DNA of 64,000 nt from Pseudomonas sp. R76. GTDB lineage: Bacteria > Pseudomonadota > Gammaproteobacteria > Pseudomonadales > Pseudomonadaceae. The notes beneath the pieces are model-generated. The model saw nothing but the letters and a program-made list of their open reading frames with translations. It did no database searches and was not told where the DNA came from. The stretch is from NCBI RefSeq assembly GCF_009834565.1, contig NZ_CP019428.1, positions 558,001-622,000 on the forward strand, given 5' to 3'. A program made the position numbers and the translations under genes. Of the stretch, positions 18,637 through 28,130 are shown one piece after another; position 1 is the first letter of the stretch; every line of letters starts with the position of its first letter.

Positions 18637-21600
18637 TTAGCCGATGGTCATCAGGCTGGCGTTACCGCCCGCCGCAGCGGTGTTAACACTCAACGCCCGC
18701 TCGATCACCAGGCGCTCCAGCGCAATCGCCGTCTCACCTTGCGACAAACCATGCACGCCAACAATCGCGCCACCACGTTGCGCCACTTGCTGGCACACCG
18801 CACGCAGTTGGTCGGAGTCGCCGTGGTGCAAGACTGCGTCGAACACCACTTCGTCCTTGGTCCAGTCAGCCACGCGCTTGATCTTCGCCTGAACGTCCTT
18901 CGGCAGACGTGGGAACAATGCCTTGGTCAGGTCAGTTTCCGGCCATACCGCCGAACCGCCTACGGCCAGCACTGCCGCCAGTTGCGTCAGCAGGTCGCCT
19001 TCGACGTCCGCCAGACACAGCACGTGCTCGCGGGGCAGGATCGCATAGCTGTTGCGCTCGCCAGTCGGGCCGGCCAGTTGGCGGGTGATACCGCTTTGCG
19101 ACTGCGCGGCGAATTGGCTGCACAGCGCGCTCAGCTCGCTGAACTTATTGCTGTCGGCCCAGGTTTTCAGGGCGGTCAGCGGTTGGCTCATGGCATCGCG
19201 CAGGCGCACGTCCGGTGCGGCCAGCTTGTCGCCACGTACGAAGGATTGTTCGATGGCATCGGTAGGACGCGTCGACAGCAAACGGTACAGGTACAACGGC
19301 CCGCCAGCTTTCGGGCCAGTGCCCGACAGGCCTTCGCCGCCGAATGGCTGCACGCCAACCACAGCGCCAACGATGTTGCGGTTCACATACACGTTACCGG
19401 CATGCACGTTGTCGATCACCTTGGCGATGGTCTCGTCGATGCGGGTGTGCACGCCCAGGGTCAGGCCATAGCCGGAGGCATTGATCTGCGCGATGAGCTG
19501 GTCGATCTCTTTGCGCTTGTAGCGCACCACGTGCAGCACCGGGCCGAAGATCTCGCGTTGCAGTTCGTCGAAGCTTTCCAGCTCGATCAGGGTTGGCATC
19601 ACGAAGGTGCCGCGCTTGATCTCTTCGCCATCGGCGATTGCCACTTGGTACACGTTGCGGCCTTTGTCGCGCATGGCCTGGATGTGTTTTTCGATACCGG
19701 CCTTGGCTTCGGCGTCGATCACCGGCCCGATGTCTACCGACAGGCGCTCCGGGTTGCCCAGGCGGCATTCAGCCATTGCGCCTTTAAGCATTTCGATTAC
19801 ACGGTCTGCCGAATCTTCCTGCAGGCACAGTACGCGCAGGGCCGAGCAGCGTTGGCCGGCACTGTCGAAAGCCGACGAAACAACGTCGATCACCACTTGC
19901 TCGGTCAGCGCCGAAGAGTCGACGATCATCGCGTTCTGGCCGCCGGTTTCGGCGATCAGCGGAATCGGGCGGCCCTGGGCATCCAGACGACCGGCGACAC
20001 TGCGTTGCAGCAGGCGCGCGACTTCGGTGGAGCCGGTGAACATCACGCCTTTGACGCGATCATCACCCACCAGGCGCGCACCGACGCTTTCGCCCTGGCC
20101 CGGCAGCAGTTGCAGCACGCCTTCCGGAATACCGGCTTCAAGCAAAATGCGTACGGCTTGTGCCGCCACCAACGGGGTTTGCTCCGCAGGCTTGGCCAAT
20201 ACCGGGTTACCGGCAGCCAGTGCCGCAGCGACTTGGCCGCTGAAGATTGCCAGCGGGAAGTTCCACGGGCTGATGCAGACCACCGGGCCCAACGGGCGGT
20301 GGGCGTCGTTGGTGAAATCGTTGCGCGCCTGCACCGCGTAGTAGCGCAGGAAATCTACGGCTTCACGGACTTCGGCGATGGCGTTGGCGAACGTCTTGCC
20401 GGCTTCGCGGGCCAACAGGCCCATCAACGGCTGAATCTCGCCTTCCATCAAGTCGGCGGCACGCTCCAGGATCGCGGCGCGTTCGGCGGGCGGGGTAGCC
20501 TGCCAGATCGGGCCGGCGTTGATGGCGCACTGGATCGCATTGTCGACGTCTTGGACGGTGGCTTCCTGTACATGGCCGACCACGTCACGCAGGTCGGACG
20601 GGTTCAGCACCGGTGCAGCGGCTTCATTGCTGGAGGCGCAGCCCAGCATCGGCGCGGCTTTCCAGTCGTTATGCGCGGTGGCCAGCAAGGCACAAGACAG
20701 GGACGCCAAGCGGTGTTCGTTGGCCAGGTCAATGCCCGCCGAGTTGGCGCGGTCGCTGCCATACAGTTCACGCGGCAGTGGAATACGCGGGTGCGGCAGG
20801 CCGAAGCCACCTTCCAGCGTTGCCATCTGCTCGATGTTGGCCACTGGGTCGGCCACCAACTCCTGGATCGAGATGGTGTGGTCGGCAATGCGGTTGACGA
20901 ACGAGGTGTTGGCGCCGTTTTCCAGCAGGCGACGCACCAGGTAAGCCAGCAATGTTTCGTGGGTGCCGACCGGTGCGTACACGCGGCACGGACGGTTCAG
21001 CTTGCCTTCGGAAACTTTGCCTACAACCTGCTCGTACAGCGGTTCACCCATGCCGTGCAGGCACTGGAACTCGTACTGGCCGGGGTAATAGTTCTGACCG
21101 GCAATATGGTAAATCGCCGACAGCGTGTGGGCGTTGTGCGTGGCGAACTGCGGGTAGATGGCTTCCGGCACCGACAGCAGTTTGCGTGCACAGGCGATGT
21201 AGGAAACGTCGGTGTACACCTTGCGGGTGTACACCGGGTAGCCTTCCAGGCCTTCGACCTGAGCGCGCTTGATCTCGCTGTCCCAGTACGCGCCTTTCAC
21301 CAGGCGGATCATCAGGCGATGGCGGCTGCGGCGCGCCAGGTCGATGACGTAGTCGATCACATACGGGCAGCGCTTCTGGTACGCCTGGATCACAAAACCG
21401 ATGCCGTTCCAGCCGGTCAATTGCGGTTCGAAGCACAGGCGTTCGAGCAGGTCCAGCGACAGCTCAAGGCGGTCGGCTTCTTCGGCGTCGATGTTCAGGC
21501 CGATGTCGTACTGCTTGGCCAGCAAGGTCAGCGAAAGCAGGCGCGGGTACAGCTCATCCATCACGCGCTCGTACTGCGCACGGCTGTAACGCGGGTGCAG

Positions 21601-22590
21601 GGCGGAGAGCTTGATGGAAATGCCCGGGCCTTCATAAATCCCACGGCCGTGAGAGGCTTTGCCGATGGAGTGAATGGCTTGTTCGTACGAGGCCAGGTAC
21701 TTCTGGGCATCGTGTTCGGTCAGTGCGGCTTCGCCGAGCATGTCGTAGGAATAGCGGAAGCCCTTGGCTTCGAACTTGCTCGCATTGGCCAGGGCTTCGG
21801 CGATGGTTTCGCCGGTAACGAATTGCTCGCCCATCAGGCGCATGGCCATGTCGACGCCCTTGCGGATCATCGGCTCGCCGCTCTTGCCGATGATGCGGCT
21901 CAGGGACGAGGTCAAGCCTGCCTCGTTGTGCGTGGCCACAAGTTTGCCGGTCAGCAGCAAGCCCCACGTGGCGGCATTGACGAACAGCGACGGGCTGTTG
22001 CCCAGGTGCGGCTGCCAGTTGCCGGTGCTGATCTTGTCGCGGATCAGCGCGTCGCGGGTGCCCTTGTCCGGGATGCGCAGCAGCGCTTCGGCCAGGCACA
22101 TCAATGCCACGCCTTCCTGGGACGACAGGGAAAATTCTTGCAGCAGGCCCTGAACAATGCCGGCACGGCCGCCGGCGCTTTTCTGATTGCGCAATTTTTC
22201 GGCAATCGAGGCGGCCAGCTTGTTAGTCGCTTCAGCCATCGGCTGAGGCAGGCGTGCCTGCTCGATCAGCATCGGCACCACTTCCGGCTCGGGGCGGCGG
22301 TAGGCGGCGGTGATCGAGGCGCGCAATACCGATTGCGGCAGGATGCTTTCGGCGAACTCCAGGAAGCACTGGTGGGCGTGGTCCGGCTGGACTTCGCCTG
22401 CGTCTTCAGCGTCCTTGTTGCCCGAGCCATTGAGCTCGGTCAGGGTTGCACCACCCTCGATTTTCTCCAGGTAATTGAAAATCGCCTGCTTGATCAGCCA
22501 GTGCGGCGTGCGATCAATGGAGGTCGCGGCGGCCTTGAGGCGTTCGCGGGTTGGGTCGTCGAGTTTGACCCCAAGGGTGGTCGTAGCCAT
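18637..22590 (-). CDS. putA: Trifunctional PutA: proline dehydrogenase, P5C dehydrogenase and repressor
   Basis: The 1317-residue protein oxidises proline to glutamate. Residues 1-50 form a ribbon-helix-helix DNA-binding domain (TTTLGVKLDDPTRERLKAAA). A proline dehydrogenase barrel follows with EGPGISIKLSALHPRYSRAQ and LVKGAYWDSEIKRAQ. The C-terminal aldehyde dehydrogenase has the general base in PLIAETGGQNAMIV and the catalytic Cys in SAGQRCSALRVLCLQ. The start at 22590 has GAGGA upstream; an earlier ATG at 22626 lacks family support. The presence of the RHH domain means the protein can repress putA and putP when proline is absent, and several GGTGCAAC sites lie in the shared promoter region. 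Confidence 0.97.
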   Translation of the reverse strand: MATTTLGVKLDDPTRERLKAAATSIDRTPHWLIKQAIFNYLEKIEGGATLTELNGSGNKDAEDAGEVQPDHAHQCFLEFAESILPQSVLRASITAAYRRPEPEVVPMLIEQARLPQPMAEATNKLAASIAEKLRNQKSAGGRAGIVQGLLQEFSLSSQEGVALMCLAEALLRIPDKGTRDALIRDKISTGNWQPHLGNSPSLFVNAATWGLLLTGKLVATHNEAGLTSSLSRIIGKSGEPMIRKGVDMAMRLMGEQFVTGETIAEALANASKFEAKGFRYSYDMLGEAALTEHDAQKYLASYEQAIHSIGKASHGRGIYEGPGISIKLSALHPRYSRAQYERVMDELYPRLLSLTLLAKQYDIGLNIDAEEADRLELSLDLLERLCFEPQLTGWNGIGFVIQAYQKRCPYVIDYVIDLARRSRHRLMIRLVKGAYWDSEIKRAQVEGLEGYPVYTRKVYTDVSYIACARKLLSVPEAIYPQFATHNAHTLSAIYHIAGQNYYPGQYEFQCLHGMGEPLYEQVVGKVSEGKLNRPCRVYAPVGTHETLLAYLVRRLLENGANTSFVNRIADHTISIQELVADPVANIEQMATLEGGFGLPHPRIPLPRELYGSDRANSAGIDLANEHRLASLSCALLATAHNDWKAAPMLGCASSNEAAAPVLNPSDLRDVVGHVQEATVQDVDNAIQCAINAGPIWQATPPAERAAILERAADLMEGEIQPLMGLLAREAGKTFANAIAEVREAVDFLRYYAVQARNDFTNDAHRPLGPVVCISPWNFPLAIFSGQVAAALAAGNPVLAKPAEQTPLVAAQAVRILLEAGIPEGVLQLLPGQGESVGARLVGDDRVKGVMFTGSTEVARLLQRSVAGRLDAQGRPIPLIAETGGQNAMIVDSSALTEQVVIDVVSSAFDSAGQRCSALRVLCLQEDSADRVIEMLKGAMAECRLGNPERLSVDIGPVIDAEAKAGIEKHIQAMRDKGRNVYQVAIADGEEIKRGTFVMPTLIELESFDELQREIFGPVLHVVRYKRKEIDQLIAQINASGYGLTLGVHTRIDETIAKVIDNVHAGNVYVNRNIVGAVVGVQPFGGEGLSGTGPKAGGPLYLYRLLSTRPTDAIEQSFVRGDKLAAPDVRLRDAMSQPLTALKTWADSNKFSELSALCSQFAAQSQSGITRQLAGPTGERNSYAILPREHVLCLADVEGDLLTQLAAVLAVGGSAVWPETDLTKALFPRLPKDVQAKIKRVADWTKDEVVFDAVLHHGDSDQLRAVCQQVAQRGGAIVGVHGLSQGETAIALERLVIERALSVNTAAAGGNASLMTIG

Positions 22591-22638
22591 CTTTTTATCC
22601 TCATGGGTGCCACTACTGCGTGGCATCTGCTGGCGGCA

Positions 22639-22667
22639 AGATTAGCTTTGCGCATGCAGAGGTGCAA
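22639..22667 (-). promoter_or_regulatory. Candidate putA promoter
   Basis: On the minus strand TTGCAC (22662-22667) and TAATCT (22639-22644) are spaced by exactly 17 bases. The -35 box lies inside one GTTGCACC motif, so a bound PutA dimer would block polymerase. The whole gap 22591-23054 holds the two put promoters and the operators. Confidence 0.6.
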
Positions 22668-22911
22668 CCGGGTGCAACCCAAATTGTTCAGGATTTTTTT
22701 GATCGTGATCGGGAAAAAATCCGGCCTTCGACGGAATCCGCTCCTCCTTGGTGCGTTTGCTTCTGAGATCGGCTGTTCTTGCTCCGAAAAGGAGCAAAAA
22801 ACCGATGTTTTGCCCTAAACATACCCAGGTGCAACTTATTCTCAAGAAACTGGTTGCACCTTATTTACTTTGTTGAATAGCATTCGCGCCCAAGGTGCAA
22901 CCAGCTGCAAG
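22661..22911. promoter_or_regulatory. Array of PutA operator motifs
   Basis: The motif GGTGCAAC, or its complement GTTGCACC, occurs at 22661-22668, 22671-22678, 22828-22835, 22853-22860 and 22894-22901, with a weaker GCTGCAAG at 22904-22911. It contains GTTGCA, the core recognised by the E. coli PutA ribbon-helix-helix domain. The grouping in two clusters, one at each promoter, suggests cooperative binding or looping. Confidence 0.75.
22854..22883 (+). promoter_or_regulatory. Candidate putP promoter
   Basis: TTGCAC (22854-22859) and TAGCAT (22878-22883) are separated by 18 bases on the plus strand. As for putA, the -35 box overlaps an operator motif. It would give a leader of about 165 bases before putP. 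The -10 box is weak, so the exact position is uncertain. Confidence 0.45.
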
Positions 22912-23054
22912 GTTCGGTTCATCGGCTGGCGGCTTTCCTGGGGAAACGCCAGTCATAAATGCACGGCACGCAGTTTCGTCTACCCGGTTATCCACGGGTG
23001 GCCGTCTGACTCAGACCGTCGCTACATAAAAACAAAGCCAGGGCGTCACTTCTT

Positions 23055-24539
23055 ATGAGCGTTAGCAACCCCACCCTGATCACGTTTGTGATCTACATCG
23101 CAGCAATGGTGCTGATCGGCTTCATGGCCTATCGCTCCACCAACAACCTCTCCGATTACATCCTCGGCGGTCGCAGCCTCGGCAGTGTGGTCACCGCGTT
23201 GTCGGCTGGTGCCTCCGATATGAGCGGCTGGTTGTTGATGGGCCTGCCGGGCGCGATCTACATGTCCGGCCTGTCGGAAAGCTGGATCGCCATTGGCCTG
23301 ATCGTCGGCGCGTACCTGAACTGGTTGTTCGTCGCTGGCCGCTTGCGGGTGCAGACCGAACACAACGGCGACGCCCTGACGCTGCCGGATTATTTCTCCA
23401 GCCGTTTCGAAGATAAAAGCGGCCTGCTGCGGATCATCTCTGCAGTGGTGATCCTGGTGTTCTTCACTATTTATTGCGCGTCCGGCATCGTCGCCGGTGC
23501 CCGTCTGTTTGAAAGCACTTTCGGCATGTCCTACGAGACGGCGCTGTGGGCCGGTGCTGCCGCGACGATTGCCTACACCTTCGTCGGTGGTTTCCTGGCA
23601 GTCAGCTGGACAGATACTGTGCAAGCCACACTGATGATCTTCGCGCTGATCCTCACGCCGATCATCGTGCTGCTGGCCACCGGTGGCGTCGACACCACCT
23701 TCCTGGCGATCGAAGCCAAGAACCCTGACAACTTCAACATGCTGAAAAACACCACGTTCATCGGCATCATCTCGCTGATGGGCTGGGGCCTGGGTTACTT
23801 CGGCCAGCCGCACATCCTCGCGCGTTTCATGGCGGCGGATTCGGTGAAGTCGATTGCCAAGGCACGCCGCATCTCCATGACCTGGATGATCCTGTGCCTG
23901 GGCGGCACCGTGGCGGTGGGTTTCTTCGGTATCGCTTACTTCTCGGCGCACCCGGAAGTGGCCGGCCCGGTCAACGAGAACCACGAACGCGTGTTCATCG
24001 AACTGGCCAAGCTGCTGTTCAACCCATGGATTGCCGGCGTGCTGCTGTCGGCTATTCTGGCGGCGGTGATGAGCACCCTGAGCTGCCAACTGCTGGTGTG
24101 CTCCAGCGCGCTGACCGAAGACTTCTACAAAACCTTCCTGCGCAAAAACGCCTCCCAGGTTGAACTGGTGTGGGTCGGCCGCGCCATGGTGTTGCTGGTG
24201 GCGCTGATCGCCATCGCCATGGCCGCCAACCCGAACAACCGCGTGCTGGGCCTGGTGAGCTACGCCTGGGCCGGTTTCGGCGCCGCGTTCGGGCCTGTGG
24301 TGCTGATCTCGGTGATCTGGAAACACATGACCCGCAACGGCGCACTGGCCGGCATCCTGGTCGGTGCGGTGACGGTGATTGTGTGGAAGCACTTCGAGCT
24401 GCTGGGCCTGTACGAAATCATCCCTGGCTTCATCTTTGCCAGCCTGGCGATCTACGTCGTCAGCAAGCTGGGCGCACCGACTGCCGGTATGGTCGAGCGT
24501 TTTGATGCTGCGGAAAAAGACTACAACCTCAACAAGTAA
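23055..24539 (+). CDS. putP: Sodium/proline symporter
   Basis: The 494-residue inner-membrane protein belongs to the SSS family with about thirteen membrane helices. Early family landmarks are the SDYILGGRSLG segment and LSAGASDMSGWLLMGLPGA, which contribute to sodium and proline binding, and GWGLGYFGQPHILARFMAAD in the middle. It imports proline with sodium for use by PutA. It is transcribed divergently from putA across a shared operator region, and is followed at once by a strong terminator. The ribosome-binding site is weak (CCAGGGCG), but the N-terminus MSVSNPTLITFVIYIAAM is that of the family. Confidence 0.96.
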   Translation: MSVSNPTLITFVIYIAAMVLIGFMAYRSTNNLSDYILGGRSLGSVVTALSAGASDMSGWLLMGLPGAIYMSGLSESWIAIGLIVGAYLNWLFVAGRLRVQTEHNGDALTLPDYFSSRFEDKSGLLRIISAVVILVFFTIYCASGIVAGARLFESTFGMSYETALWAGAAATIAYTFVGGFLAVSWTDTVQATLMIFALILTPIIVLLATGGVDTTFLAIEAKNPDNFNMLKNTTFIGIISLMGWGLGYFGQPHILARFMAADSVKSIAKARRISMTWMILCLGGTVAVGFFGIAYFSAHPEVAGPVNENHERVFIELAKLLFNPWIAGVLLSAILAAVMSTLSCQLLVCSSALTEDFYKTFLRKNASQVELVWVGRAMVLLVALIAIAMAANPNNRVLGLVSYAWAGFGAAFGPVVLISVIWKHMTRNGALAGILVGAVTVIVWKHFELLGLYEIIPGFIFASLAIYVVSKLGAPTAGMVERFDAAEKDYNLNK

Positions 24540-24572
24540 TTCTTCGGGTGCCTATCGCCCGTTGAGTTGAAG

Positions 24573-24608
24573 AAAAGGCCCGCATCCTACGGATGGCGGG
24601 CCTTTTTT
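24573..24608 (+). terminator. Rho-independent terminator of putP
   Basis: The stem AAAAGGCCCGC / GCGGGCCTTTT with a loop of about 12 bases is followed by a run of T. It lies 34 bases after the putP stop. The A tract on the other side lets it also end the minus-strand DUF2165 transcript in part. Confidence 0.9.
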
Positions 24609-24617
24609 ATGGCGGGT

Positions 24618-25106
24618 TCAGTCAGCATCCGCTTGATTAAGAAAAATCAGCACGCCCAGAATCGCCATGTAGAACTTGAACGCCGCTTCCTGGCCGTTCC
24701 ACTGATGGGATTGCCACATCAAGAACCATTCCCCGCCCACCACCATAAAACCAAAAAACCACACCACAAAGCCGAGGGCGAGGCCGGTGGTTGCGCGGGC
24801 TTTGGCGCGGTTGAAGTCGCTACCGCTGGCGTGTCGTGCGCGCCACAGAGACAGCGCACCCCAGGCCAGCAACAGCGCGCAGAGCGCCTCTCCCAGGATG
24901 ATCAGCGCATAGGCCGCGTGCCACAGCCATGGCGTAGTGATTGAGCGGTACATGGCCGCGTTACCAGGGAACGTGGTGTCCATGCTCAACACGTGTTGGA
25001 CGAAGGCGAAGTTGGAGCCGTAGTCCGTGATGTTGTTGAACGCAACCATGCTGGCGAAGGCGGCTAGGGCGAGGGTCAAGATGATTTTTGCGTAGCGGAT
25101 GGCCAT
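24618..25106 (-). CDS. DUF2165 family integral membrane protein
   Basis: The 162-residue protein has four predicted membrane helices (about residues 5-22, 62-86, 103-128 and 138-157). It carries the family stretch AFNNITDYGSNFAFVQHVLS between helix one and two. It matches the DUF2165 family of predicted small integral membrane proteins, whose function is unknown. The start at 25106 follows a TGGA and places a short basic tail before the first helix; an in-frame ATG at 25139 is possible. It stands alone, convergent with putP and divergent from vgrG. Confidence 0.82.
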   Translation of the reverse strand: MAIRYAKIILTLALAAFASMVAFNNITDYGSNFAFVQHVLSMDTTFPGNAAMYRSITTPWLWHAAYALIILGEALCALLLAWGALSLWRARHASGSDFNRAKARATTGLALGFVVWFFGFMVVGGEWFLMWQSHQWNGQEAAFKFYMAILGVLIFLNQADAD

Positions 25107-25294
25107 GCTTTTTCCAGTGATCCGGCGAGAAAGGGACAATTACGCTAGCACGGCGGTGGCGTGCTTTCGACGCAGGGAACATGAAGAATCGGGCACTCAT
25201 GGCGTAGGAACATACTGATTTGGCCGCGCGGCGCTCAGGAGGGCAAAAAGCTGGTGCAGAATCGACCGCCCACCCCCTCGCAGAGAAACACCGG

Positions 25295-27304
25295 ATGTTC
25301 GCTCCTGCCAATGAAAGCGCGTTTACCCTGACCCTCGATGGGCAGCCCAGCGATCTGAAGGTCTATGGGTTCTCGGGCAATGAATTTCTTAGCCTGCCCT
25401 TTAGCTTTGATCTTGAGCTGGTCAGCGAACAAGCCGATCTTGACCTTGAAAGTCTGATGCACCGTCAGGCTTTCCTGGGGTTTGACGCTGATGGCCACGG
25501 TATTCACGGCCTGGTATATAAGGTGGCCCAGGGCGATGCGGGCAAGCGTCTTACCCGTTACCAGATCACCTTGGTGCCGCAGTTGGCTTATCTGCATCAC
25601 AGTACGCACCAGCGGATTTTCCAGAAACAGACTGTGCCCCAGATCATTGCACGGGTGTTGGAGGCCCAGTCGATCCAGGCTGACACCTTCGCGTTTCAAC
25701 TAAGTGGCAAGTACCCCGAACGTGAGTACTGTGTTCAATTCGGTGAAACCGACCTTGAGTTCATTCAACGCTTGTGTGACGAGTCGGGCATTCACTACCA
25801 CTTCCAGCACAGCCCTGAGCGTCACCTATTGGTGTTCGGCGATGACCAGAGTGTCTTTATCCAACAGGATCAAACCACCCCTTACTCGCCCGGTACTGGG
25901 ATGGTTGCCGATGCGCCTGCGATCAAGCGCTTTACCCTGGCACTGGAAACCCGCACGACCGGTGTAGATCTGCGCGACTACGATTTCAAGAAGCCGAAAC
26001 TTGTATTGGAAAGTGCAGCATCCGGCGAGCAACGGCCCGCCCTGGGCGAGCAGCTTTACCCCGGATACTTCACGGATCGCGAGCATGGCAAGTACCAGGC
26101 GCAGCGCCGGTTGGAACGTCATCGCAGCGATTACCGAAAAGCCAGCGGTTTCAGCGACCAACCGGCCTTGGTCACTGGGCAGTTTTTGAAGATGACCGGG
26201 CACCCTCGTCAGGAATGGAATGATTTGTGGCTCGTTACCTATGTGTACCATGTGGGGCAGCAGCCTCAAGTATTGGAGGAGTCAGCCCCTGGCGATAAAT
26301 CGCCTCAGGGCTACAACAACGATTTTCATGCAACACCTTGGGATGTGCCGTTTCGAACGCCGCTGATCCTGTCCCGCCCACAAATATCCGGTTACCAGAA
26401 CGCGGTGGTCACAGGGCCAGCAGACAGTGAGATCCATTGCGACGAATACGGCCGGGTCAAAGTGCAGATGGCCTGGGACCGCGACGGCGAACACAATGAG
26501 CACTCCAGTTGCTGGCTGCGGGTAGCCAGCGGCTGGGCCCACGACCGTTATGGTGCGGTACTGATCCCGCGGGTCGGTATGGAGGTGTTGGTAGGTTTCG
26601 TGAATGGCGACATAGATATGCCGCTGGTGATGGGTTGCCTGCCCAATGCGGCCAACCCCGTGCCCCTCGACCTGCCGGCGGACAAGACCCGCAGTATCTT
26701 GCGCAGCCACAGCAGCCCTGGCGGTGGTGGCTATAACGAACTGCGCATTGAAGACCGCAAGGGCGCCGAGGAAATCTACCTGCGTGCCCAGCGCGATTGG
26801 ACCCAGCACGTGCTGAATGACCAGCACGTGCAGGTCGATAACGAACGGCGGGTGAAGGTGGGCGGCGAGTCGCATCACGAGCTGCAAGGCGAAGAGCAGC
26901 GCATTACCCATGGCAACCGCCTCACCGAGCTCAAGCAGGATGATCATCTGGTGGTCGGTGGTTCGCAGCAGATGCGCGCGGGGCGGACGATTCAGATCGG
27001 AGCAGGGCAAAGCGTTGTTATCGACGCCGGTGCCAGCGTTACGATCCAGGCGGGCGGGCAGTCGATCACGCTGTCGGCGGGCGGCATTTTCAGCAGCGTG
27101 CCGATTCAACTGGGTGGTGCACCCGCTGCCGCAGCTGCGCCGTTACTACCGGGCATCAAGGAAGCGCTGGCGGCGGTTGTTCCCGCACCGCTCAGCCGCG
27201 TGCAAGTGGCCAGCCTGAAACGCAGCGCGCCATTTTGCGAAGAGTGTGAGCGCTGCAAGAACGGCCAATGTGATATCGCCGACCACACCCAGGTTCGACC
27301 TTAA
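25295..27304 (+). CDS. vgrG: Type VI secretion spike protein VgrG
   Basis: The 669-residue protein trimerises to form the puncturing tip of a type VI secretion system. The gp27-like base (residues 5 to about 370) includes FSFDLELVSEQ and FVQFGETDLEFIQRLCDESG-like text (here YCVQFGETDLEFIQRL). The gp5-like OB fold has the marker EYGRVKVQMAWDRDG, followed by the beta-helical needle with repeated short strands. The C-terminus goes on past the needle for about 60 residues, Ala/Pro-rich and ending in a Cys-rich CEECERCKNGQC tail. The start at 25295 is chosen for the family N-terminus. A DUF4123 gene follows after 15 bases; no other T6SS gene is in the window. Confidence 0.93.
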   Translation: MFAPANESAFTLTLDGQPSDLKVYGFSGNEFLSLPFSFDLELVSEQADLDLESLMHRQAFLGFDADGHGIHGLVYKVAQGDAGKRLTRYQITLVPQLAYLHHSTHQRIFQKQTVPQIIARVLEAQSIQADTFAFQLSGKYPEREYCVQFGETDLEFIQRLCDESGIHYHFQHSPERHLLVFGDDQSVFIQQDQTTPYSPGTGMVADAPAIKRFTLALETRTTGVDLRDYDFKKPKLVLESAASGEQRPALGEQLYPGYFTDREHGKYQAQRRLERHRSDYRKASGFSDQPALVTGQFLKMTGHPRQEWNDLWLVTYVYHVGQQPQVLEESAPGDKSPQGYNNDFHATPWDVPFRTPLILSRPQISGYQNAVVTGPADSEIHCDEYGRVKVQMAWDRDGEHNEHSSCWLRVASGWAHDRYGAVLIPRVGMEVLVGFVNGDIDMPLVMGCLPNAANPVPLDLPADKTRSILRSHSSPGGGGYNELRIEDRKGAEEIYLRAQRDWTQHVLNDQHVQVDNERRVKVGGESHHELQGEEQRITHGNRLTELKQDDHLVVGGSQQMRAGRTIQIGAGQSVVIDAGASVTIQAGGQSITLSAGGIFSSVPIQLGGAPAAAAAPLLPGIKEALAAVVPAPLSRVQVASLKRSAPFCEECERCKNGQCDIADHTQVRP

Positions 27305-27319
27305 AAGGATTTTACCCGT

Positions 27320-28045
27320 ATGCCTCACTCCTTGACTCCACACACCTGGCTGGCCGAATTTCCTTTGCTGCCCGATGAGCGAATTTTCGCGGTATTGGGC
27401 AGTGCCAGCGACGCTAAACCCTATGCCGCCTGGCAAGCCATGGCCGTCGGACTGCCGCCCCAGCCAATCTGGGCAGGCAGCGCCTACGCGCAATGGAATG
27501 AAGTAATGCCTTACGTTGCCGTCATCGAGCCCGGCAGCGCCTTTCTCGACTGGGTCGCCACCACCGACTCAACGGATTGGGGCTGGCTGGCAGTATCATC
27601 CAGCCCGCTGGAAACCGTGGTGGCGCACCTGCAAAGCCTGACCAAGGTGTTGCTGCCTGACGGCCAGCAGGTATTTTTACGTTTCTGGGATGGCGCTCAA
27701 TGGCAGCCGATTGTGCAAACGTTGGGTGACGCGGCGGGGAAGGTGTTGCCGGTATTCCAGCGCTATCTGATCAATGGCCAACCGCTGGTCGTGGCGACTG
27801 GCCCGGTTACGGCCGCCAACACCAGCCCATGGTGGCAAGTGCCTGCCTCGTTACTGGCGCATCTGGCGGAACAATCACCCCACGTGCTGATCGACAACCT
27901 GCTGCAATGGCTCGAAGAACAGCGACCCGACCTGTATACCGCCTTCACGCCTGCGACCTTGCGCCACAAGGTCGCCTACTTTGCGCGCAGGCCGGGTATC
28001 AGTCATGAAGCACTGACTGAGTACCTGACCTTAGAGATGAATTGA
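27320..28045 (+). CDS. DUF4123 domain protein, T6SS effector-loading adaptor
   Basis: The 241-residue protein resembles the DUF4123 adaptors (TEC/Tap type) that bind a cognate effector and load it on VgrG. Seen are the core strand FAVLGSASDAKPYAAW, the AYVAVIEPGSAFLDWV-like stretch (YVAVIEPGSAFLDWV) and VFLRFWDGAQWQPI, a family-like FRFYDP variant. AAAGGAT precedes the start. The gene directly follows vgrG, as usual, but the expected effector gene is not downstream: only 85 bases separate it from rlmJ. It may serve an effector encoded elsewhere, or be left over after effector loss. Confidence 0.8.
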   Translation: MPHSLTPHTWLAEFPLLPDERIFAVLGSASDAKPYAAWQAMAVGLPPQPIWAGSAYAQWNEVMPYVAVIEPGSAFLDWVATTDSTDWGWLAVSSSPLETVVAHLQSLTKVLLPDGQQVFLRFWDGAQWQPIVQTLGDAAGKVLPVFQRYLINGQPLVVATGPVTAANTSPWWQVPASLLAHLAEQSPHVLIDNLLQWLEEQRPDLYTAFTPATLRHKVAYFARRPGISHEALTEYLTLEMN

Positions 28046-28052
28046 GCCCAGC

Positions 28053-28076
28053 GCGGGGCAAGCCCGCTCGCCACAC
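28053..28076. repeat. Half REP element
   Basis: GCGGGGCAAGCCCGCTCGCC followed by ACAC is the arm of a REP-type palindrome without a matching second arm nearby. It lies between the DUF4123 gene and rlmJ, the place where an effector gene would be expected. Confidence 0.55.
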
Positions 28077-28130
28077 TCTGCCCCTTTGCTCCGGTAGAAG
28101 GTAAACTTCGCCCCCTGCGCAGGAGCAACC

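Noticed and set aside
18235..22818. A 1527-codon open frame on the plus strand opposite putA
   Set aside because: It mirrors the codon structure of putA on the other strand; GC-rich third positions keep antisense frames open. It has no domain-like sequence and no ribosome-binding site.
22870..23058. A 62-codon frame between putA and putP
   Set aside because: It overlaps the operator region and the putP start, lacks a ribosome-binding site and resembles no small protein I know.
25107..25294. Possible small gene or RNA between the DUF2165 gene and vgrG
   Set aside because: No promoter, hairpin or coding pattern stood out; the open frame there is only the upstream extension of vgrG.
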